From DAIOFH01 sp036745875 (GTDB lineage Bacteria; Planctomycetota; SZUA-567), in assembly GCA_036745875.1 (NCBI GenBank), contig DAIOFH010000160.1:1-8211 (forward strand): DNA of 8,211 bases, in the 5' to 3' direction. Positions 1 to 5,855 of this stretch are shown here, piece by piece. The translations under genes and the position numbers were made by a program. Every line of letters starts with the position of its first letter. The stretch's first letter is position 1. The notes beneath the pieces are model-generated. The model saw nothing but the letters and a program-made list of their open reading frames with translations. It was not told the DNA's origin and did not search any database.

Positions 1-19
1 CCAAAAAAAGCGCGGACGG

Positions 20-50
20 AGTATACAAAGTTAGAGCGGCTCTAAGTCAA
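20..50 (-). promoter_or_regulatory. Candidate promoter downstream of nadD, with a dyad in its spacer
   Basis: On the minus strand, TTGACT (45-50) is followed after 19 bp by TATACT (20-25), close to the sigma70 -35 and -10 consensus. The spacer is 2 bp longer than the usual 17. It carries a perfect 7-bp dyad, TTAGAGC-C-GCTCTAA (31-45), whose first base overlaps the last base of the -35. Long spacers with a dyad are typical of MerR-family promoters, but here the dyad is off-centre, so that link is only a suggestion. Any gene it drives lies left of the window. The dyad is not followed by a T-run, so I do not read it as a terminator of nadD. Confidence 0.4.
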
Positions 51-57
51 GAGTGTT

Positions 58-714
58 TTATTTTTTTTCTTCCACTTTTTTTACAATTTCGTCTTCATAC
101 AATCCGTGCTTTTTTATATAAGCCAGTACGGTTGCAGGAAGATAGCGAAGCATCTCCTCATCCTCCGCCCCTGCCTGAATGCGCTCGCGGATCAGCGTGC
201 TGTTGATGGGGACCGGCTCCATGGGGAACAAACCGGCAAAAAGAACCTCGGCATCCCTGCTATCCAGATCCCTGAACATCTCGGTCGGCGACTGCGTCCT
301 TCTCAATAACGCATCGGGACGTTCGGCGATCAGCGGCGGCGCAAGCCGCAGGATTTCGCGGTAGTCCTTCCATTTGGAAAACATCAAGGCCATATCCGAG
401 CCGATAATGAGGCGATAGGTATTACCGGGGTTTTGGCCGGCCAGCTCATGCAGGGTATCGATGGTATAACTTGGCCCTGTCCGCTCCAGTTCAAGGGGAT
501 CGACAGCCATGTGGGCATCTTCCTTGGCGAGCAACAGGGTCATTTCATAGCGCATTTCCGGATTTGTCCCGCTGGGAATCACTTTATGGGGAGGCGTGGC
601 CGCGGGGATAAACAGGACGCACTCCACCTCCCCCGTCTCCAATGCAGCCCGGGCGAGGGCGAGATGCCCGAAATGCGGAGGGTTGAACGAACCGCCGAGG
701 ATACCAATGCGCAT
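58..714 (-). CDS. nadD: Nicotinate-nucleotide adenylyltransferase (NaMN adenylyltransferase)
   Basis: NadD transfers AMP from ATP to nicotinate mononucleotide, giving deamido-NAD, the step before NAD synthetase, in the cytoplasm. The 218-residue protein has the usual family length. It starts MRIGILGGSFNPPHFGH, which contains the nucleotidyltransferase signature GGSFNPPHxGH (7-17). It then shows PPHK (41-44), SYTIDTL (82-88), IGSDM (104-108) and the C-terminal INSTLIR (170-176), where most relatives have ISSTxIR. The open frame runs 80 codons further upstream into yraN, but that part is unlike the family, so I chose the ATG at 714. A weak AGGA lies 12 nt before it. The gene starts 17 bp after the yraN stop and is the last gene of the operon in view. 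The 3' end is lysine-rich and encoded by runs of 7 and 8 A just before the TAA stop. Confidence 0.95.
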   Translation of the reverse strand: MRIGILGGSFNPPHFGHLALARAALETGEVECVLFIPAATPPHKVIPSGTNPEMRYEMTLLLAKEDAHMAVDPLELERTGPSYTIDTLHELAGQNPGNTYRLIIGSDMALMFSKWKDYREILRLAPPLIAERPDALLRRTQSPTEMFRDLDSRDAEVLFAGLFPMEPVPINSTLIRERIQAGAEDEEMLRYLPATVLAYIKKHGLYEDEIVKKVEEKK

Positions 715-731
715 ACGGGAGTATGTTCCTG

Positions 732-1097
732 TCAGAAGGTTATCGCGCCGGGAAAATGTTCTATCCGCGCCGTGCCGTCCGGCAAAAGGTCTATCGTCAA
801 CAGGTCGCAGCGCATCAGTGCATTGCCAAGGTTGTGTTTGGAGATATAGGCGTCGACCGCCTGTTCCATCTTTTTTGTCTTGCGCCAGTCCATCGCTTCG
901 CCGGCGCTGCCGAATGCGGTCGAGGAACGGGTCTTCACTTCCACAAATACCCATTCATTCCCGTCCTTGGCGACAATGTCCAGTTCGCCGTTCGGGAACC
1001 TGACGCGGCGCTCGAGGATTTTCAACCCTTTTCGGGAAAGGTATTTCGCAGCCATTTCCTCGCCCGCCTCGCCGAGCCGCAATCCTCTGTATGACAT
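732..1097 (-). CDS. yraN: UPF0102 (YraN) family nuclease-like protein
   Basis: A 121-residue protein of the UPF0102/YraN family, which has an endonuclease-like fold related to archaeal Holliday junction resolvases; its cellular role is not settled. The family core is complete: an N-terminal GExGEE-like stretch (LGEAGEE, 8-14), then GELDIV (37-42) and VFVEVKTRS (50-58). These give the expected acidic pair plus ExK arrangement (E38, D40, E53, K55), followed by RCDLLTIDL (96-104). The start ATG at 1097 has a strong TAAGGAG ribosome binding site 4 nt away, and the first three bases of that site are the stop codon of the upstream gene. The gap is only 8 bp, so translation of the two is probably coupled. 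yraN next to nadD fits a conserved housekeeping operon. Family assignment is firm; the function is inferred. Confidence 0.93.
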   Translation of the reverse strand: MSYRGLRLGEAGEEMAAKYLSRKGLKILERRVRFPNGELDIVAKDGNEWVFVEVKTRSSTAFGSAGEAMDWRKTKKMEQAVDAYISKHNLGNALMRCDLLTIDLLPDGTARIEHFPGAITF

Positions 1098-1105
1098 GCC
1101 ACTCC

Positions 1106-1939
1106 TTATTCAATACGTACCGTCACCAAGTCGATAAAGCTGTCCGGATCGACCTTGTCGACCTGCAGGACGAGGATGCGGCGTTCCTCGAGAACCTGCA
1201 ACGACTCGGATACGACCTGCGAGATGTCGCTGGCGCTGAAATTCTGGAAAACGACGGCCATTTTTTCGATACGATTGAGTTTGTCTTCCATCTCGATCAG
1301 CTTGTGCAGAAGCGCCATGTGCAGGAGCATTTCAGCGCGCGCCTGCGCCAGGGGATCGGCAATTTCCTCGATCTGGGATTCGTAACTTTTCCGGGCGGCG
1401 AAGTTCACGATCGAATTGGCGACCTCGACGACCTCCTCCTCGGTGGGAGGGCTGTATTGGCCGCCGGTGTTCAGGCTGTCGACCTTTTTCTGGATTTCGG
1501 CGATTTTGCGTTCGAGTTTGCCGCGCCGGTCGAAAATGCGGCTGTGCTTGGCCCAGCGCATCGGCGTGACAAGGTGGTTCCACCATTTCAGGCGGGAGAG
1601 GACATAGGGCGCGGATTCGGGCGGAAACGCTCCGGAACGGATATCATCGGCTTTTTGTCCGGACTGCGCGTTGGAGCGCACGACGACGCCCCACACCGTC
1701 CAGACGACCAGCAGGCCGAAAACACCGAAAGTCGCCTTGGCAAGCTGCGGTTTGCCGAAAATGAAAAACGCCATCGCCAGCAGAAATGACAGGATCAGGC
1801 TGGCGAACGATATCGTCGGCGCTTCGCCGGAATCGGAATTCTGACTATAGTCCTCGGCCGTGCGCTGGCAAAAAAATTCAAAAAGGTTCGGCACATGCAG
1901 GACGTCATCGCGTGATTCGTTTTGGATAGATGAACTCAT
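1106..1939 (-). CDS. Unrecognised two-helix membrane protein with a cytoplasmic coiled-coil domain
   Basis: I do not recognise this 277-residue protein. After a polar N-terminus (1-41) it has two hydrophobic helices, about 43-61 (ISFASLILSFLLAMAFFIF) and 68-87, separated by a short turn (GKPQLAK). There is no signal peptide. The rest (88-277) is soluble and highly charged, with likely coiled-coil helices at about 137-157 and 196-255 around a conserved-looking loop (GGQYSPP, 159-165). By the positive-inside rule, the basic stretch after helix 2 (R88, R101, R116, K118, R128, K131, R134, R138, R139) puts the C-terminal domain in the cytoplasm, giving a hairpin anchor with a cytosolic rod. I chose the ATG at 1939, which has a moderate AGGCGAG site just upstream. 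A TTG at 1957 would add six residues. It lies 27 bp after the YycJ-like gene and 8 bp before yraN, so it is co-transcribed with both. I see no enzyme motif. Confidence 0.8.
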   Translation of the reverse strand: MSSSIQNESRDDVLHVPNLFEFFCQRTAEDYSQNSDSGEAPTISFASLILSFLLAMAFFIFGKPQLAKATFGVFGLLVVWTVWGVVVRSNAQSGQKADDIRSGAFPPESAPYVLSRLKWWNHLVTPMRWAKHSRIFDRRGKLERKIAEIQKKVDSLNTGGQYSPPTEEEVVEVANSIVNFAARKSYESQIEEIADPLAQARAEMLLHMALLHKLIEMEDKLNRIEKMAVVFQNFSASDISQVVSESLQVLEERRILVLQVDKVDPDSFIDLVTVRIE

Positions 1940-1966
1940 GGTCTCGCCTGTATACAAGTATTCAAA

Positions 1967-2758
1967 CTACATCCCCTGACCGACGCAGCTCAAGAGCATT
2001 GCCTTGTGCCGCCATGCCGTGCCGACCCGCATGCCCACCGCCTCGATTCTGGCGGAGGCGACGGATCTGAAGCATTGCATCGCCAATTCGGGACGGTTGT
2101 TTTCTTCGGAAAGATGCGACAATACTACTTTCCTCAGCCTCCCGCCCTTGACGCCGGCGACCAGTTCAGCCGCCTGCTGGTTGGTGATATGACCGTGGTC
2201 GCCGCGTATTCGCGCCTTCAACGGATACGGATAGCGCGGGTTTTTCGCCAAAAGGTCCGGATCGAAATTGCTTTCCAGAAAGACGAAATCCAGTTGTTCC
2301 AACAGCTCGGCCAGTCCGGGGAAAGGATGGCCAAGATCGGTGCAGATGCCGCAGCGTTCATTTTTCCGTGAAATGGTGACAAGTATCGGTTCGACCGCGT
2401 CGTGGGGAGTTTTGTAAAATTCGAAATTCATCCCCGCAGCGGACAGCCCTTCGCCGGCGCGGATATAATCCACCTCGACTTTCCCGATCTTGCCGCTGGC
2501 GTCACGGGTTCCCCTGGTCATCCACAATTTCCAGCCATGGCGACGCTGCAACACCCCCGCCCCGGCCACATGGTCGTTATGGTCGTGGGTGATTATGATG
2601 CCTTGCACCTTGGCCGGATTGCCGCCGGCTGCCACGAGGTTTTCCAGAAGCGCCCTTCCGGACAGACCCGCATCGACAATAACCGCCCCCTCGGGGCATT
2701 CTATGTAATATGAATTCCCCGACGATCCGCTCGCAAGGGATGCGACCCGCATGGGCAT
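1967..2758 (-). CDS. YycJ/WalJ-type metallo-beta-lactamase-fold hydrolase
   Basis: A 263-residue single-domain metallo-beta-lactamase-fold protein. The metal-binding motif HDHNDH is at 58-63. Further likely ligands are H119 (TPHD), D141 (TDLGH) and H215 (LSHLSEENN). The opening VASLASGSSGNSYYIE (5-20), ESNFD (162-166) and the GDHGHITNQQAA region (187-197) are typical of the YycJ/WalJ branch rather than of true beta-lactamases or RNase Z. Relatives have been linked to cell-wall and DNA-repair phenotypes or exonuclease activity, but the substrate here is unknown. The ATG at 2758 is favoured over the ATG two codons later because AAGGAG (2764-2769) lies 5 nt before it. The gene follows the 91-bp repeat-bearing gap after tsaD, so it may be read from the upstream operon or have its own start; I see no clear promoter in the gap. 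Confidence 0.9.
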   Translation of the reverse strand: MPMRVASLASGSSGNSYYIECPEGAVIVDAGLSGRALLENLVAAGGNPAKVQGIIITHDHNDHVAGAGVLQRRHGWKLWMTRGTRDASGKIGKVEVDYIRAGEGLSAAGMNFEFYKTPHDAVEPILVTISRKNERCGICTDLGHPFPGLAELLEQLDFVFLESNFDPDLLAKNPRYPYPLKARIRGDHGHITNQQAAELVAGVKGGRLRKVVLSHLSEENNRPELAMQCFRSVASARIEAVGMRVGTAWRHKAMLLSCVGQGM

Positions 2759-2763
2759 TTACA

Positions 2764-2769
2764 CTCCTT
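2764..2769 (-). promoter_or_regulatory. Ribosome binding site of the YycJ-like gene
   Basis: AAGGAG on the minus strand, 5 nt before the ATG at 2758. The spacing decides the first of two ATG codons (ATG-CCC-ATG) as the start. Confidence 0.8.
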
Positions 2770-2776
2770 TAAAATC

Positions 2777-2845
2777 AGTGAAGAGTGAAAAACGAAGAGT
2801 GGAAAGGTAAAAACACCCTTCACTTTTAGTTCTTAACTTTTCACT
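2777..2845 (-). repeat. AT-rich imperfect inverted repeat between tsaD and the YycJ-like gene
   Basis: Arms at 2777-2806 and 2816-2845 are complementary at 22 of 30 positions, with a 9-nt loop. Three of the mismatches would be G-U pairs in minus-strand RNA, so a long hairpin is possible. The plus-strand left arm is itself two 14-nt tandem units (2780-2793 and 2794-2807) that match at 11 of 14 positions and both start GAAGAGTG. The composition (A/G-rich on one arm, T/C-rich on the other) is unlike the GC-rich genes around it. It looks like a small interspersed intergenic repeat. It has no terminal T-run that would make it a standard terminator, although a hairpin here could stabilise or attenuate the transcript. 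Confidence 0.6.
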
Positions 2846-2849
2846 TTCC

Positions 2850-3878
2850 TCATCTTGCGGCTGTTTCCAGTTCAAAACCATCCCTGACGCCGGCGGCGAA
2901 AAGCCTGTGCGCCCGCGCGCCGACCATCACCGCGTTGTCTGTGCAAAATTTCATCGGGGGGATTGCGGTCTTGAGGTTTTTCCTCGCGGCCGCCTCCTCC
3001 AGCGCTGCCCTTAAAGCGCCATTGGCGGCAACGCCGCCGCCGAGGGCGATCCATTCGACCCCGTTCGCCAGCGCCGCCTCGACTGCGCGGGTCACGAGGG
3101 CATACACCACCGCGTGCTGGAAACTGGCGGCCGCGTCAAGCACGCCCTGCTCGTCAAGGAGCAGCGGCCCTTTTCGGCCCGCCCTTCCCCTCGCCGCATA
3201 CAGCACTGCGGTTTTCAAGCCGCTGAAAGAAAAATTCACCCCGTCCTTCGGCAGGCAGCTCTTTTCCCAGGGGTATGCCTTGGGGTCGCCGTTCCTGCCC
3301 GCCTTTTCGATAAGCGGCCCGCCGGGAAAGCCAAGCCCCAAAAGCTTCGCCGCCTTGTCAAAGGCTTCGCCAGCCGCATCGTCAAGGGTGGAGGCGAGAC
3401 AGTCCATATGCGAACCGCCATTGTCATCCGACTTCACCAAATACAGGTTGGTATGGCCGCCGGAAACAACCAGCGCCACGTAGGGTTCCCGGAGTTCCGG
3501 CTTCGCCAGGGCGGCGGCGGCCACATGGGCTTCGATATGGTCGACGCCGATAAGAGGTTTGTTCCAGGCGAGGGCCAGTCCTTTGGCGGCGGATACTCCG
3601 ACGAGAAGCGCGCCGATCAGGCCGGGCCGGTTGGTGACCGCCACGGCGTCGAGCCGGTCCGGGGTGATTCCGGCATCAACAAACAGTTTATCCACTCCCG
3701 GCAAAAGGCATTCCATATGGGCGCGGCAGGCGACCTCGGGGACCACGCCGCCGTAAATCCGGTGCAGGTCGATCTGGCTGGCGACAAATTCGGACAGCAC
3801 TTCGCGGCCGTCACGCATGATCGCGCCGGCGGTTTCGTCACATGACGATTCAAGTGCCAATATCAGGGATTTCGTCAT
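2850..3878 (-). CDS. tsaD: tRNA N6-adenosine threonylcarbamoyltransferase TsaD
   Basis: TsaD, with TsaB and TsaE, moves the threonylcarbamoyl group from TC-AMP to A37 of ANN-decoding tRNAs to make t6A, a near-universal modification in the cytoplasm. The 342-residue protein is the usual length and has every signature of the Kae1/TsaD family: ALESSCDET (8-16), GGVVPE (43-48), the metal-binding HIEAH (114-118), VVSGGHT (137-143), DDAAGEAFDK (166-175), GGGVAANG (280-287) and CTDNAVM (312-318), whose D314 is the expected third metal ligand. The start ATG shares an ATGA with the stop of the cyclo-ligase gene (3875-3878). Only a weak AGAAAG precedes it, so translation is likely coupled to the upstream gene. 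No tsaB or tsaE is in the window. Confidence 0.98.
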   Translation of the reverse strand: MTKSLILALESSCDETAGAIMRDGREVLSEFVASQIDLHRIYGGVVPEVACRAHMECLLPGVDKLFVDAGITPDRLDAVAVTNRPGLIGALLVGVSAAKGLALAWNKPLIGVDHIEAHVAAAALAKPELREPYVALVVSGGHTNLYLVKSDDNGGSHMDCLASTLDDAAGEAFDKAAKLLGLGFPGGPLIEKAGRNGDPKAYPWEKSCLPKDGVNFSFSGLKTAVLYAARGRAGRKGPLLLDEQGVLDAAASFQHAVVYALVTRAVEAALANGVEWIALGGGVAANGALRAALEEAAARKNLKTAIPPMKFCTDNAVMVGARAHRLFAAGVRDGFELETAAR

Positions 3879-4450
3879 AGAATCTTTCTGCCGGGCGTGA
3901 AAACACCGTTCACCCGGACATCCTTGCTTCCTTCGGGAATTGCGGGAAATACCTGGAAATCATAACATACGCCGAGTTTGAAAAACTTCTTCTTCGCCAA
4001 AAACGAATCATACGCGGCTTTCCCGCGTCCCATGCGCGCCTTTTCCTCTGAAAAAGCCTTTCCCGGCACCAACACCAATTGGCCATCCTCCAGGGTCGCG
4101 TTGGGACGGTCGGCCTTCGGCTCCATTATGCCGGCTTTTCCCTCTTCAAGATCATCTCCAAGGTTTTCCACCATTTTGAAGGTGATGTCCCGACCGCCAT
4201 GCCACAGCGGCAGGGCGAGTTTTCCGCCTTTCAGTAGCCATTTTTCCATCAGGGGGCGGATATCCGGTTCGTCCGGAAGCGGATAAAACCCGAAAATGGT
4301 CTCCAGGTTCTGGGTGGCTATAAACGATTCGATACGTTCATTCAATTTCGCGTCCAGGGCAGTGAATGCTTCCCTGGGCACAAGGGAAAACACCTGACCG
4401 ATAATATGGCGGAAAACTTCCTTCTGACCGCCGATAGAGTTATCCATCAT
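3875..4450 (-). CDS. 5-formyltetrahydrofolate cyclo-ligase (5,10-methenyl-THF synthetase)
   Basis: This enzyme uses ATP to convert 5-formyl-THF to 5,10-methenyl-THF, returning a storage or inhibitory folate to one-carbon metabolism in the cytoplasm. Family features in the 191-residue protein are the N-terminal K10/R14 pair (QKEVFR), the substrate-side segment FYPLPDEPDIRPL (55-67), GIMEP (107-111), the signature region LVPGKAFSEEKARMGRGK (127-144) with YD at 147-148, and the C-terminal LGVCYDFQ...DVRVNGVFTP (159-187). The signature is diverged: most relatives have PGxAFD and RxGxGxGYYDRF. The start is ATG at 4450, sharing ATGA with the stop of the ElyC-like gene. A second ATG at 4447 is equally possible, as a GAGG lies 4 or 7 nt upstream respectively. 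A longer frame from a GTG at 4480 would run well into the upstream gene and is unlikely. Confidence 0.9.
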   Translation of the reverse strand: MMDNSIGGQKEVFRHIIGQVFSLVPREAFTALDAKLNERIESFIATQNLETIFGFYPLPDEPDIRPLMEKWLLKGGKLALPLWHGGRDITFKMVENLGDDLEEGKAGIMEPKADRPNATLEDGQLVLVPGKAFSEEKARMGRGKAAYDSFLAKKKFFKLGVCYDFQVFPAIPEGSKDVRVNGVFTPGRKIL

Positions 4451-5253
4451 TCGTCCTCGCCACTGTCGCCACGGTACCACAAATACGCCAGGCCAAGCAG
4501 TTCATGCCATGTTTTTTCGTTATTCACGATATTGGAGCCGCGCGGACGCCAGCGGTAGCGCGTCACCTCGCGGAAGGACCCGTCCGATTGCGGTGCGATG
4601 AAATCGCACGGAGACGGGATAATCGTCGCTCCGCAATCGCCAAAGAGACTCACGGCGCGTTCCATATGGACGGCCGTCGTCACCAGGACGACCGCGCTGT
4701 CGCGGATGATGGCGCACGCCATCGCCGCTTCCTCCTCGGTGTCCCTGGCCTTGTCGACCCGCTCGATGCGTGTCGGGTCGACGCCGAGTTCAATCGCCGC
4801 GTCACGCATGGCGTCGGCGCAATTTTCCAGGCCCCGGCCAAAACCGCAGGTTATCAGTTTTGCCTCCGGGAACAGCCGCGCCAACCGCACCCCCTCCACC
4901 AGCCGCGCCCTTGCCGAATGATTGAGGCGGGTCAGGCCGGGAAGCCCGGCATCGCCAGGATGATCGACCCCATTCCCCAACACGACGATATAGCCCGGTT
5001 CATACGGCACATCGTCCGGATCAAGGACGGGGCGATAATTTCCCTCCAATTCCCGGGCGACGGAGCGCACCGGATAAGGGAAAGCCACCGCCGCAAAAAG
5101 CGCCAGAGCCAAACCCAGACAAACCATGCCCAGTAGACGCCGCAACGCACCCGCGCGAATGAGCAGGAGAAAGGCCAACAGCAAAAGGATCAACACTATT
5201 GGAACAGGCTGTATTAGACCGCCGACCAGACGCTTCACAAAGAAAAAACTCAT
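4447..5253 (-). CDS. elyC: ElyC/YdcF-family (DUF218) envelope protein
   Basis: A 268-residue inner-membrane protein with two N-terminal helices (about 14-32 and 39-57) and a DUF218 domain (about 87-258). Family motifs are IVVLGNGV (89-96), ARDTEEEA (169-176, the SRDTxENA type), VTTAVHMERA (191-200) and a C-terminal WHELLGLAYLWY (249-260). The two-helix start and the HExLG ending match ElyC of E. coli, which is needed for normal envelope and peptidoglycan synthesis at low temperature, better than the shorter SanA or YdcF. The catalytic activity of the family is not firmly known. The start ATG at 5253 lies 5 bp after the apt stop, with a weak site (GTGGAC) before it. Its stop overlaps the next start (ATGA), so it is part of a translationally coupled run. 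The symbol elyC is by similarity only. Confidence 0.85.
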   Translation of the reverse strand: MSFFFVKRLVGGLIQPVPIVLILLLLAFLLLIRAGALRRLLGMVCLGLALALFAAVAFPYPVRSVARELEGNYRPVLDPDDVPYEPGYIVVLGNGVDHPGDAGLPGLTRLNHSARARLVEGVRLARLFPEAKLITCGFGRGLENCADAMRDAAIELGVDPTRIERVDKARDTEEEAAMACAIIRDSAVVLVTTAVHMERAVSLFGDCGATIIPSPCDFIAPQSDGSFREVTRYRWRPRGSNIVNNEKTWHELLGLAYLWYRGDSGEDE

Positions 5254-5258
5254 TTCGA

Positions 5259-5783
5259 CTATTCGTCCACTTCAATCTGCACAAGGGTTTCGACACGGTG
5301 GTTCGTGAGCGGCTTGCGGCCGTCAAGGCCGATCAATTCAAGGACAAAGCCGATACCAACCACAGTTCCCCCCAACCGCTCGACAAGCTTGACCATGGCG
5401 GCGGCAGTCCCGCCCGTGGCCAGCAAATCGTCTATAAGCAATACTTTTTCGCCCGTTTTTACCGCGTCGGCGTGGATATGCAATGTTTCCGTGCCGTATT
5501 CGAGATCATAGGACTCGCTGATGGTTTTCCAGGGCAGTTTGCCCGGTTTGCGAATAGGGACTATGCCCCAGCCGAGCTTATACCCCATGGCAGCCGCAAA
5601 CATGAAACCACGTGCTTCGGCTGCGCAAATTTTCGTCGCGCCGCTCTTGGCGAACAGATCGCACAACCTGTCTATCGAATACTTGAACGCGGCCGGATTT
5701 TCCAATATCGGGGTGATGTCCTGGAAGATGATTCCCTTTTTCGGAAAGTCCGGAATAGCGCGGATGACTTTTAGCAGGTCCAT
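5259..5783 (-). CDS. apt: Adenine phosphoribosyltransferase
   Basis: Apt makes AMP from adenine and PRPP, a purine-salvage step in the cytoplasm. The 174-residue protein matches the family from its first residue: PDFPKKGIIFQDITP (11-25), EARGF (56-60), RKPGKLP (78-84), YDLEYGTETLHIHADA (92-107) and the PRPP-binding loop VLLIDDLLATGGTAAA (114-129). The frame continues upstream to 5936, but that part overlaps the nitroreductase gene and is unlike Apt. Of two nearby ATG codons I prefer 5783: GGAG lies 9 nt before it and the protein then begins MDLLKVIRAIPDFP as in relatives. The ATG at 5798 would add MEKCE and has no ribosome binding site. It is the first gene after the promoter at 5826-5855, with a leader of roughly 36 nt. 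Confidence 0.96.
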   Translation of the reverse strand: MDLLKVIRAIPDFPKKGIIFQDITPILENPAAFKYSIDRLCDLFAKSGATKICAAEARGFMFAAAMGYKLGWGIVPIRKPGKLPWKTISESYDLEYGTETLHIHADAVKTGEKVLLIDDLLATGGTAAAMVKLVERLGGTVVGIGFVLELIGLDGRKPLTNHRVETLVQIEVDE

Positions 5784-5825
5784 TTCGCATTTCTCCATCG
5801 CAAACGTAAAATTTACCCGTCGGCA

Positions 5826-5855
5826 ATTATAGTTGCAGACGTTATTCGTTAACAA
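5826..5855 (-). promoter_or_regulatory. Sigma70-type promoter for the apt operon
   Basis: On the minus strand, TTGTTA (5850-5855, 4 of 6 consensus bases) is followed after 18 bp by a perfect TATAAT (5826-5831). The -35 lies in the last codons of the nitroreductase gene, and the start point would fall near 5819, about 36 nt before the apt ATG. Position and quality suggest this is the main promoter for apt through tsaD, and perhaps as far as nadD. Confidence 0.6.

Noticed and set aside
31..45. Dyad after nadD as an intrinsic terminator
   Set aside because: The stem is short and is followed by CTTTG rather than a T-run; its position between -35 and -10 boxes fits a promoter better.
715..954. 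N-terminal extension of nadD by 80 residues
   Set aside because: The extension overlaps yraN in another frame and is unrelated to NadD; the family signature begins right at the internal ATG at 714.
1091..1789. A 232-codon plus-strand frame opposite the unknown membrane protein
   Set aside because: I considered whether this could be the real gene. The minus-strand frame has sensible hydrophobic helices, a good position between neighbours and a coupled stop/ribosome binding site, whereas the plus-strand product looks like a mirror translation.
3114..3845. A 243-codon plus-strand frame
   Set aside because: Antisense to tsaD and explained by its codon bias; no ribosome binding site or motif of its own.
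4504..5136. A 210-codon plus-strand frame
   Set aside because: Antisense to the ElyC-like gene, rich in R, H, Q and P, with no recognisable domain.
5806..5816. Small palindrome GTAAA-T-TTTAC (minus strand) in the apt leader
   Set aside because: An 11-bp AT-rich palindrome is expected by chance in such a leader, and nothing nearby supports an operator or riboswitch.
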